Source of the DNA: Pseudomonadota bacterium
GTDB taxonomy: Bacteria; Pseudomonadota; Alphaproteobacteria; Rhizobiales; Beijerinckiaceae
Reading direction: 5' to 3'
NCBI GenBank assembly: GCA_023423995.1
Contig: JAFAEL010000097.1
Coordinates: forward strand, 1-16,759
DNA: 16,759 nucleotides
Part shown: piece after piece, positions 7,066 to 13,621 of the stretch
Position numbering within the stretch: position 1 is the first letter of the stretch
Layout: every line of letters starts with the position of its first letter
Made by a program: the position numbers and the translations under genes
Notes under the pieces: generated by a model
The model's input: only the letters and a program-made list of their open reading frames with translations
What the model was told of the DNA's origin: nothing
Database searches by the model: none

Positions 7066-8403
7066 ATGCAGCAGGCTGCCGGCACCGGGGCTCAGGACGG
7101 CGAGCAGGCCGTCACGATCGAGGAGGCGCTCGACATCGCGGTGAGGGCGCACCGGTCCGGCGACCTCCGGACGGCGGAGGCCGTCTATGGCCGCATCCTG
7201 GCGGCGGCACCGGATTATCCGCCGGCGCTCCACTTCTATGGCCTGCTCCACCATCACACCGGTCGGTCCGATACGGCAGTCGAACTCATCCGCAGGGCCA
7301 TCGTGCAGCAGCCCGACGACGCCGGCATGCACAACAATCTGGGAAACGTCCTCAACGAGCAGAACCGGCATAGCGAAGCCGAACTGGCCTATGCCGAGGC
7401 CGTCCGGGTCCAGCCGGATCATGCCGACGCCCTCAGCAACCGCGGCGTCGCCCTGAGGACGCTCGGGCGCCTCGACGAGGCCGAAGCCTGCTATCGGCGC
7501 GCCATCGCGGTCGATGCCGGCCATCGCGAGGCCTACGACAATCTCGGCCGCCTCCTCACCGGACGCGGGCGCGTCGAGGAGGCGATCGCCTGCCACGTGC
7601 GCGCGATGGAGCTACAGCCGCGCAACGCCGATACGCGCCGGCTCCTTGCCGCGGCCTATGCGGCGACGGGTGAACTGGCGAAGGCCAAGGACATCCTGGA
7701 GGCCTGGCTCGCGGACGAGCCGGGCAGCGCGACCGCGCGCCATCTCCTGGCTGCCGTGTCGGGCGAGAACGTCCCCGGGCGCGCCGACGACGTCTATGTC
7801 GAGACGATGTTCGACGGGTTTGCCGCCAGTTTCGATACGAAGCTGGCGAAGCTCGGCTACCGGGCGCCCGCCCTGGTGTCGGAGGCCGTCGCGCGGGCAT
7901 GCGGCGAGCCGGCGGGCAGTCTCTCCATCCTGGATGCGGGCTGCGGCACGGGGCTCTGCGGCCCCCTGCTCAAGCCATACGCATCCCGGCTGGACGGCGT
8001 CGATCTGTCGTCGAAGATGCTGGACGGCGCGAGGGCGCGCGAGATCTACGACGAACTCGCCCATGAGGAGCTGACGGCTTTCCTCCTGCGTCAGCCGGGC
8101 CGGTACGACCTCGTCGTCTCTGCCGACACCCTCTGCTATTTCGGGGCGCTGGAGACTGTGCTGGCCGCCGCCGCGCAAGCCCTCCGGCCGGGCGGCGTCC
8201 TCGCCTTCACGCTGGAGGAGGAAATGGCGGCCGGCGAGGTGAGGCTGAACCCGCATGGCCGCTACAGCCACCGCGAGGATTACGTGCGGGCGGTGCTCGT
8301 CCAGTCCGGCCTGGCGGTGGCCGGGATCGAGCACGAGGAGTTGCGGCAGGAACGGGGTCTTCCCGTCGCCGGGCTGGTCGTGACGGCACGGAAGCCGATC
8401 TGA
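7066..8403 (+). CDS. TPR-repeat SAM-dependent methyltransferase fusion
   Basis: The 445-residue protein joins about six tetratricopeptide repeats (residues 17-225; repeat cores such as ALHFYGLLHHHTGRSDTAV, NLGNVLNEQNRHSEAELAYA and NLGRLLTGRGRVEEAIACH) to a class I methyltransferase. The linker YVETMFDGFAASFDTKL is typical of the COG4976 group. SAM-binding motif I is ILDAGCGTGLCGP (about 288-300), followed by GVDLSSKML and the later YDLVVSADTLCYF and LRPGGVLAFTLEE elements. The TPR part presumably selects a protein partner or acceptor; the methylated substrate is unknown. The start is the ATG at 7066, since ATGs at 7032 and 7059 are out of frame; ribosome-binding support is poor. It shares an intergenic region with the glycosyltransferase, which hints at envelope-lipid or glycan modification, but this is inference. 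Confidence 0.88.
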   Translation: MQQAAGTGAQDGEQAVTIEEALDIAVRAHRSGDLRTAEAVYGRILAAAPDYPPALHFYGLLHHHTGRSDTAVELIRRAIVQQPDDAGMHNNLGNVLNEQNRHSEAELAYAEAVRVQPDHADALSNRGVALRTLGRLDEAEACYRRAIAVDAGHREAYDNLGRLLTGRGRVEEAIACHVRAMELQPRNADTRRLLAAAYAATGELAKAKDILEAWLADEPGSATARHLLAAVSGENVPGRADDVYVETMFDGFAASFDTKLAKLGYRAPALVSEAVARACGEPAGSLSILDAGCGTGLCGPLLKPYASRLDGVDLSSKMLDGARAREIYDELAHEELTAFLLRQPGRYDLVVSADTLCYFGALETVLAAAAQALRPGGVLAFTLEEEMAAGEVRLNPHGRYSHREDYVRAVLVQSGLAVAGIEHEELRQERGLPVAGLVVTARKPI

Positions 8404-8430
8404 CCGGAATGCGTCCCGCATTTCACCGGT
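8403..8430 (+). terminator. Compound hairpin at the end of the TPR-methyltransferase gene
   Basis: Starting at the stop codon, an outer stem ACCGG/CCGGT (8403-8407 with 8426-8430) encloses an inner perfect stem AATGCG/CGCATT (8408-8413 with 8417-8422) around a TCC loop, with a 3-base bulge between stems. There is no long T-run after it, so it is a moderate terminator candidate. Confidence 0.4.
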
Positions 8431-8493
8431 GCCATTTCTGTCCGCAACGTGGACACCTTCCGGATCAACTTGGATCATCAGGCGCCAGAAACG

Positions 8494-8518
8494 AAAAACC
8501 CGGCCACTTGGGCCGGGT
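8494..8518 (-). terminator. Intrinsic terminator of the MucR-family gene
   Basis: Read on the minus strand, an 8-bp perfect stem (ACCCGGCC with GGCCGGGT, plus-strand 8498-8505 and 8511-8518) with a 5-base loop runs directly into five Ts (8498-8494). This is a textbook rho-independent terminator, 22 bases past the regulator's stop. A smaller inverted repeat, TGAGCC/GGCTCA, overlaps the stop codon region. Confidence 0.85.
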
Positions 8519-8540
8519 CGACTTTGAGCCAGGGCTGGGC

Positions 8541-9035
8541 TCAGCTTTCGGCCGAGGCCTTTGGACGGCCGCGGCGCTTCGGGGCGGCAGCCGCGGGAGC
8601 TTCCGCAGCCGGCGCTTCCGCTGTCTTCTTGCGGCGCTGCTGGCCAAGGCCGAGGGCCTTTGCGAGCTCCGAGCGCTGCTTGGCGTAGTTGGGGGCGACC
8701 ATCGGGTAGTCCTTCGGCAGGCCCCACTTCTCACGGTATTCCTGCGGGGAGAGGCCGCGGCCCGAGAGGTGACGCTTCAGCGACTTGTAGCGGCGTCCAT
8801 CCTCAAGGCTCACCAAGTAATCCGGCGTGATCGTCTTCTTGATCGGCATCAGCGGAGTCGGCTTCTCCGGCTCCGGCGCCTTCTTCTCGTCCAGCTTGCG
8901 CAAGGCGGTGTGAACCGAGGCGATCACCTCGGGCAGCTCGGCGGACGGAATCTTGTTGTTGGCGACGTAGGCCGAGACGATCTCGCTCGTGAGCTCCACC
9001 AGTTCTTGCGGCTGGATGTCCGTGGCGGCTTCCAT
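8541..9035 (-). CDS. Ros/MucR-family transcriptional regulator lacking the usual zinc ligands
   Basis: The 164-residue protein belongs to the prokaryotic zinc-finger-like MucR/Ros family, which controls envelope, exopolysaccharide and cell-cycle genes in Rhizobiales. The N-terminal oligomerisation part is ELVELTSEIVSAYVANNKIP. The DNA-binding core contains VSLEDGRRYKSLKRHL, SGRGLSPQEYREKWGLP and DYPMVAPNYA. In classical Ros the ligands are C-x2-C-x9-H-x4-H; here the same spots read S76, D79, H89 and G94, so zinc binding is probably lost or altered. The tail ends PKRRGRPKA (152-160), which contains an AT-hook-like RGRP core. I chose the ATG at 9035 because family members start near MEAATD and GAGAG lies 8 bases upstream. 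The frame stays open to 9227, but that extension looks non-coding. It has its own terminator and is monocistronic. Confidence 0.92.
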   Translation of the reverse strand: MEAATDIQPQELVELTSEIVSAYVANNKIPSAELPEVIASVHTALRKLDEKKAPEPEKPTPLMPIKKTITPDYLVSLEDGRRYKSLKRHLSGRGLSPQEYREKWGLPKDYPMVAPNYAKQRSELAKALGLGQQRRKKTAEAPAAEAPAAAAPKRRGRPKASAES

Positions 9036-9124
9036 GTTCAAACTCTCGTCGATTCGTATGCACGATACTATGGTGGGGGTCTGTATAAGGGCTTCTCTCA
9101 CGATATCTAGACGTGAATCGCGGG

Positions 9125-9140
9125 TTTTTGAAATATTTTT
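9125..9140. promoter_or_regulatory. AT-rich patch upstream of the MucR-family gene
   Basis: Fifteen of these 16 bases are A or T, in a genome segment that is otherwise strongly GC-rich, and they include the perfect palindrome AAATATTT (9131-9138). The patch lies about 90 bases before the regulator's start. MucR proteins are known to bind AT-rich cores and to repress their own genes, so this is a plausible autoregulatory operator or promoter UP-element. The rest of 9036-9333 (298 bases) holds no gene I would support. A 10-base direct repeat GCGCCAGCGG occurs at 9269 and 9320, with CCTCAGG nearby each time. Confidence 0.4.
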
Positions 9141-9333
9141 GGGTTGCCGCACGAATTCCTGTGAGAGGATGAAGATCGGTCCCGGGATTGGGCAAGTTGT
9201 CGCGATGCTCGGCGGCGGGGCGACCAAACCTTAATCGGCCTTCAGCTTCGTGGGGACCCGCCTCAGGGGCGCCAGCGGGTCAGGTAGCCCGGTGATCCAG
9301 GGCCATGACCGGCGCGCGAGCGCCAGCGGAGCC

Positions 9334-11190
9334 TCAGGTGTTCGCGGGCCGGATGACCCGCGGGGAGGGCGGTTCCGAATAGAGCTCCTCGACCAGCGCG
9401 GCCCGGTTGCGCAGGACGGCCCGCTGGTTGATCGAGCCCTTGTCCGTCATCTCGTTCAGGTCGATCGAGGGCGGGCTTTCGAGCAGCATCACCGCGGCGA
9501 TCCGGTTGGAGGAGCCGGTCGATGCTCGGCCGAGGCGGGCCAGCACCTCGGCGAAGGCCTCCCGCACCCGGGCATGCGTGAGGAGATCGAAGGCCGAAGC
9601 GACCGGGTCGAGATCCGGGCAGAGCGCGCGGCATTCGTCCAGATCGGGGACGATGAGGCCCATCACGGCATCCCGATTCTCGCCCGAGAAGGCGATGTCG
9701 CGCGCCAGCGGCGCGGCGGCGTTCAGGAACTGCGCCCGGAGCGCCCCGACGCTCACCCAGACGCCCGTCGTGAGCTTGAAATCCTCGTTCAGGCGGCCGT
9801 CGAAATAGAGCCCGATATCCGGCTTCTCCGGATCAACGAAGCGCAGCGCATCGCCGAACCGGTAAAACCCTTCGTCGTCTTTCGACGCATTCGTCAATTC
9901 TGGGTTGCGCCAGTAGCCGGGCGTAATGTTCGGGCCCTTCACCCGCGCCTCGAGCTTGTCCTCCACGGGCGCGAGCTTCAGCTCGACCCCGCGCGCCGGG
10001 AGGCCGACCCGCCCGGAGCGGCACTGGTCCGGCCGACAGACGAGCGCGAAGGGCGCGCTCTCCGTCGCTCCGAGGCCGGTCAGCATGGGAATGCGCTCGC
10101 CGGCATGGGCGACCGCGATTTCGTCGAGCGCGTCCCAGATCGGCTGCGGCAGGCCGGCCGCCGCGAAGAAGGTCAGCCTGAGCCGGCGGAAGAAACTCTC
10201 TCGGAGCACCTCGTCGGATCGAAGATGCGGGATCAGCGCCTCGTAGCCCTTCGGCACCGTGAAATAGGCAGTCGGCGAGACCTCGCGCAGGTTCCGGACG
10301 GTCTCGCCGATGAGCGCCGGCACCGGCCGGCCGTCGTCGATGAAGAGCGATCCGCCGTTCGACAGGACGATGTTGAAGTTGTGGCTCCCGCCGAAGACGT
10401 GATGCCAGGGCAGCCAGTCGACCAGGACGGGCGGCTCCTCGGTCAGGCAGGGAAAGCTCGCCTGAAGCTGAGCGGCGTTGGCGCAGAGCATCCGGTGCGT
10501 GGTGATCACGGCCTTCGGCAGCCCGGTCGAGCCGGACGTGAACAGGAATTTGGCGATCGTGTCCGGCGTGACGTTCTGGTGGGCGGCGCGGGCGTTGGCG
10601 CGCTCGCCGGCTGCCTCCGCCTCGAAGCGCTCCAGCGGGATCGCCTCCCGGTCCGGCAGCGCGCCCCGGCCGAGCACGACCGGGATATCGGGCGGGACTG
10701 CGGCTTCGATCGCGCGCCCGAACACCGCCGGGTCCGAGGCATAGACGAGGCCGGGCGTCAGGATGCGCAGCACGTCCCGCAAGCGCTCGAAGCCGCCGCC
10801 GACCGTCGAATAGGCCGGCGAGACCGGGGCATAGGGTATCCCGACATGCAGGGCGGCAAGAGCCAGCGCCGCATGATCGAGGTCGTTGCCGGACAGGATG
10901 ACGAGCGGGCGGTCGGCCGAGAGCCCGCTCGCCAGCAGCGCCGCGCCAAGGGCCTCGGCCCGCGCCAGCGCCCCGGCATAGGTCAGCTGCCGCCAGGCCC
11001 CTGTCCCGTCCCGCTTGGCCACGAAGATCCGGTCCGGCGCCGCTGCGGCGTGGCTCAGCAGCCAGTCCGTCACCCGGTCGGCATAGGGGCCGAGCGGCTC
11101 GATGCAGCGGATATGAACCGTTCCGTCGGGGCGGAAGTCGAAGGCGTGCTGGTCGGAGGCGAGACGGACCGGCCGGAATGGGGCGCTCAC
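9334..11190 (-). CDS. fcs: Feruloyl-CoA synthase-type acyl-CoA ligase
   Basis: The 618-residue adenylate-forming enzyme activates a carboxylic acid with ATP and CoA. The P-loop FTSGSTGLPKA lies at 217-227 and GLGATESAP at 372-380. YRFGDALRF (D447) and FDGRLNEDFKLTTGVWVSV (R466, K472) form the hinge region, and K584 in MTDKGSINQ is the expected catalytic lysine. Length, the FRPVRLASDQ-type start and the NITPGYWRNPEL segment fit the feruloyl-CoA synthase family, whose known substrates are hydroxycinnamic acids. No enoyl-CoA hydratase/aldolase or vanillin dehydrogenase gene is in the window, so the substrate may differ. The start is a GTG with GGAGG 9 bases upstream; an open extension to 11331 overlaps the preceding gene and is unlikely. 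It follows the binding-protein gene by 50 bases on the same strand. Confidence 0.88.
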   Translation of the reverse strand: MSAPFRPVRLASDQHAFDFRPDGTVHIRCIEPLGPYADRVTDWLLSHAAAAPDRIFVAKRDGTGAWRQLTYAGALARAEALGAALLASGLSADRPLVILSGNDLDHAALALAALHVGIPYAPVSPAYSTVGGGFERLRDVLRILTPGLVYASDPAVFGRAIEAAVPPDIPVVLGRGALPDREAIPLERFEAEAAGERANARAAHQNVTPDTIAKFLFTSGSTGLPKAVITTHRMLCANAAQLQASFPCLTEEPPVLVDWLPWHHVFGGSHNFNIVLSNGGSLFIDDGRPVPALIGETVRNLREVSPTAYFTVPKGYEALIPHLRSDEVLRESFFRRLRLTFFAAAGLPQPIWDALDEIAVAHAGERIPMLTGLGATESAPFALVCRPDQCRSGRVGLPARGVELKLAPVEDKLEARVKGPNITPGYWRNPELTNASKDDEGFYRFGDALRFVDPEKPDIGLYFDGRLNEDFKLTTGVWVSVGALRAQFLNAAAPLARDIAFSGENRDAVMGLIVPDLDECRALCPDLDPVASAFDLLTHARVREAFAEVLARLGRASTGSSNRIAAVMLLESPPSIDLNEMTDKGSINQRAVLRNRAALVEELYSEPPSPRVIRPANT

Positions 11191-11240
11191 GAGCTCGATC
11201 CTCCGTGCAAGGGCAGGAGCCGCGGGGGCCCCGGCTGCCC

Positions 11241-12449
11241 TTATCCCTTCACGAGCGGGCAGCCGCCCTCCGCGAGCGGTCTCCAGGCCTGCTCGGCCGG
11301 GATCGTGCGGACCGGCTTGAAGACGTCCCACTTGCCCGTGGACTCGGCCGGCGTCTTGGTCGTGAGGAGATACATCGGGTGGAGCTTGCGGCCATCCTCC
11401 CGGATGGAGCCGGCGCCGAAGATCGGATCGTCGGTCGGCAGCGACTTCATGGCCGCGACCACCGCCCGGCCGTCGGCGGGCCCCCCGGTCTTCTCAACGC
11501 CCTTCAGGTAATGCAGGACGGCCGAGTAGACGCCGGCCTGCATGTCGTTGGGGGCGTTGCCGCGCGGGTGGCGCTCCATGTAGCGCTTGGCGAAGGCGCG
11601 CGAGCCGTCGTTGAGGTCCCAGTAATAGGGCGTCAGGATGTAGACGCCCTGCGTCGCCTGGAGCCCGAGCGAGGGCATGTTCGTCACGTTGAGGATCAGG
11701 CCGGCGAGCTGCTGCTTGCCGCCGATCCCGAACTCGGCAGCCTGCTTGAGCGTGTTGGACATGTCGTCGCCCGCATTGGCGAGGCCGATCACCTGCGCGC
11801 CGGAGGCCTGGGCCTGGACCAGGAACGACGAATAATCCGAAGCGCCGAGCGGATGCCGGGCGGCGCCGATGACCTGCCCGCCCTGGGCCTTCACCTCGTC
11901 CGCCGCGCTCCCCTCGAGGTCCTTGCCGAACGCGTAGTCGGCCGTGATGAAGAACCAGCTCTTGCCGCCGTTGGCGACCAGCGCCCGGGCGAGGCCGTGG
12001 CCGAGCGACCAGGTGTCGTAGGTCCAGTGCACCGTATTGGGCGAGCACTGGCGCCCTGTCAGCTCCGCCGTGCCGGCGCCCGAGCCGACGAAGACCTTGT
12101 TCTTCTCGCGGGCGAGGCTCGAGACGCCGAGGGCGATCGCGGAGTTCGGCACGTCCATGATGGCGTCCACGCCCTCCTGGTCGAACCAGCGGCGGGCGAT
12201 GCCGATGCCGACATCGGTCTTGTTCTGGTGATCGGCCGTGACGACTTCGATCGCCCGGCCGGCAATGGTCTTCTTGCCGAAATCCTCGACCGCCATGCGG
12301 GCCGCGATCACCGAGCCCTCGCCCTGGTAGTCGGAGAAGACGCCGGACTGGTCGTTGAGGATGCCGATCCTGATCGGCTTTTCCTGCGCGGAGACTGCGG
12401 TCGCGGCCAGAGCACCGGCGAGCGCCAAGGTGAGACCCAGCTTCCCCAT
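11241..12449 (-). CDS. Periplasmic ligand-binding protein, branched-chain amino acid ABC type
   Basis: The 402-residue protein is a Peripla_BP_6 (LivJ-like) receptor. A Sec signal peptide occupies about residues 1-21 (MGKLGLTLALAGALAATAVS, cleavage near VSA-Q). The mature chain opens with IRIGILNDQSGVFSDYQGEGS, the standard first strand and ligand loop. Later family landmarks are VVTADHQNKTDVGIGIARRWFDQEG and a hinge region around WFFITADYAFGKDLEGS. Related receptors bind aromatic acids, amides and other small acids as well as amino acids. No livHMGF permease or ATPase genes are present, so it must borrow another transporter's membrane parts or act as a sensor. GGGAGGAA sits about 6 bases before the ATG, clearly better than upstream starts. 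It leads the unit that continues into the CoA ligase, so the two probably share a substrate. Confidence 0.92.
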   Translation of the reverse strand: MGKLGLTLALAGALAATAVSAQEKPIRIGILNDQSGVFSDYQGEGSVIAARMAVEDFGKKTIAGRAIEVVTADHQNKTDVGIGIARRWFDQEGVDAIMDVPNSAIALGVSSLAREKNKVFVGSGAGTAELTGRQCSPNTVHWTYDTWSLGHGLARALVANGGKSWFFITADYAFGKDLEGSAADEVKAQGGQVIGAARHPLGASDYSSFLVQAQASGAQVIGLANAGDDMSNTLKQAAEFGIGGKQQLAGLILNVTNMPSLGLQATQGVYILTPYYWDLNDGSRAFAKRYMERHPRGNAPNDMQAGVYSAVLHYLKGVEKTGGPADGRAVVAAMKSLPTDDPIFGAGSIREDGRKLHPMYLLTTKTPAESTGKWDVFKPVRTIPAEQAWRPLAEGGCPLVKG

Positions 12450-12512
12450 CAGCGTTCCTCCCGACGCGGTTCCTTCTTCCAGGGCGCCGCGGGCGGGCCT
12501 GGCCGAACCGTC

Positions 12513-12581
12513 CTCGGTATTCCGAGCAGGTTTTTGGAGAGCGCGCAAGCCGGTTGCCTTGGCAACGGTTATCGGGCGATA
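12513..12581. promoter_or_regulatory. Three inverted repeats in the divergent intergenic region
   Basis: The 173 bases between the divergent starts (12449 minus, 12623 plus) contain three perfect short palindromes: CTCGG-TATT-CCGAG (12513-12526), GTTGCC-TT-GGCAAC (12553-12566) and TATCG-GG-CGATA (12570-12581). The last two are 3 bases apart. A weak plus-strand promoter, TTGCCT (12554) with a -10-like GATATC 18 bases on, would be covered by both. They are good operator candidates for a regulator controlling both units; no regulator gene is adjacent. Confidence 0.42.
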
Positions 12582-12622
12582 TCAGGGGCAAGAGGGTGCA
12601 GAAAACCCGCGTGGGAGGATCA

Positions 12623-13567
12623 GTGGCTCAGCGGACCATCAGGCGGATCGCCGTCGTCGGCACGGGCGTCATCGGCGCGAGCTGGGCCGCCTGGTTCCTT
12701 GCGCGCGGCTTCGATGTCGTGGCGACCGACCCCGCACCGGATGCCGAGCAGCGCCTGCGGGACTACGTGGCGTCGGCCTGGCCCGCCCTCGAGACGCTCG
12801 GCCTCCAGGCGGGCGCCTCGCGCGACCGCCTCCGTTTCGTGCCCGAGCTCGAGCAGGCCGTCGCGGAGGCCGATTTCGTCCAGGAGAACGGTCCCGAGCG
12901 GGAGGACGTGAAGCGCGAGCTGTTCCGGCGGCTCGGGGAGGCGACCGGGCCGGACGTCATCCTCGCATCGAGCTCCTCCGGTTTCGGGCCGAGCGTCGTC
13001 CAGGACGCCGCCCGGCACCCGGAGCGCGTGCTCGTCGGCCATCCCTTCAACCCGCCGCACCTGATCCCGCTCGTGGAGGTCGTGGGCGGCGCGCGGACCT
13101 CGGAGGAGGCGATCGACGCCGCGATGGGCTTTTACGCCGCCATCGGGAAGCACCCGATCCGGATCCGCAAGGAGCTCGTGGGCCATGTCGTGAACCGCAT
13201 CCAGGCGGCGCTCTGGCGCGAGGCGTTCCATCTCGTCGAGTCGGGAGCCGTGACGGTCGCGGAGGTGGACGCCGCGATCGCGCATGGCCCGGGGCTGCGC
13301 TGGGCCCTGATGGGGCCATGCCTCCTGACCCACCTCTCCGGCGGCCCGGGCGGGATCGCCTACACGCTCGATCATCTCGGCCCCCTGATGGAGCGGATGT
13401 GGGCCGATCTCGGCGACACCCATGTCACGCCCGAGCTGAAGGCGAAGCTCGTCGCCGGGGTCAACGACGAGTTGTCGCCGGTCGACCGCACCGCGATGCT
13501 GGCGGAGCGCGACAGGCTCCTGATCGATCTCGTCTCGGCCAAGGAGCGGGCGAAGAACCTTCCATAA
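12623..13567 (+). CDS. 3-hydroxyacyl-CoA dehydrogenase family protein, carnitine dehydrogenase-like
   Basis: The 314-residue NAD-dependent enzyme oxidises a beta-hydroxy acid or its CoA ester. A Rossmann fold opens the protein (IAVVGTGVIGASWAAWFLARG, residues 9-29) with an acidic residue, D36, that favours NAD over NADP. The catalytic set is present: S117 in ASSSSG, H140 in GHPFNPPHLIPLVEV, E152 and N191 in VVNRIQAALWRE. The single-subunit, CoA-independent look and the following BKACE gene recall L-carnitine dehydrogenase, where the two proteins act in sequence. The chosen start is GTG with GGGAGG 4 bases upstream; an open extension to the ATG at 12554 would cover the promoter palindromes and is unlikely. 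The next gene follows after 54 bases. Confidence 0.87.
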   Translation: MAQRTIRRIAVVGTGVIGASWAAWFLARGFDVVATDPAPDAEQRLRDYVASAWPALETLGLQAGASRDRLRFVPELEQAVAEADFVQENGPEREDVKRELFRRLGEATGPDVILASSSSGFGPSVVQDAARHPERVLVGHPFNPPHLIPLVEVVGGARTSEEAIDAAMGFYAAIGKHPIRIRKELVGHVVNRIQAALWREAFHLVESGAVTVAEVDAAIAHGPGLRWALMGPCLLTHLSGGPGGIAYTLDHLGPLMERMWADLGDTHVTPELKAKLVAGVNDELSPVDRTAMLAERDRLLIDLVSAKERAKNLP

Positions 13568-13621
13568 CGGGGCCCGGGTCATGCGCCAGCGGGACCGCAG
13601 GCCGCCATTCAGGAGAGCGAC

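Noticed and set aside
9036..9227. N-terminal extension of the MucR-family protein
   Set aside because: The extra 64 residues look non-coding and include the AT-rich patch; known family members start at the equivalent of residue 65 of this frame.
8989..9234. Possible 81-residue plus-strand gene opposite the MucR promoter region
   Set aside because: There is no ribosome-binding site or family resemblance, and it overlaps the regulator's start and upstream control region.
9269..9329. 10-base direct repeat GCGCCAGCGG with nearby CCTCAGG
   Set aside because: Too short and GC-rich to exceed chance in this composition; no mobile-element or array context.
9250..11511. Very long plus-strand open frame opposite the CoA ligase gene
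   Set aside because: It is Arg/Gly/Asp-rich with no family motif. The minus-strand ligase covers it with full motifs. Long antisense frames are expected at this GC content.
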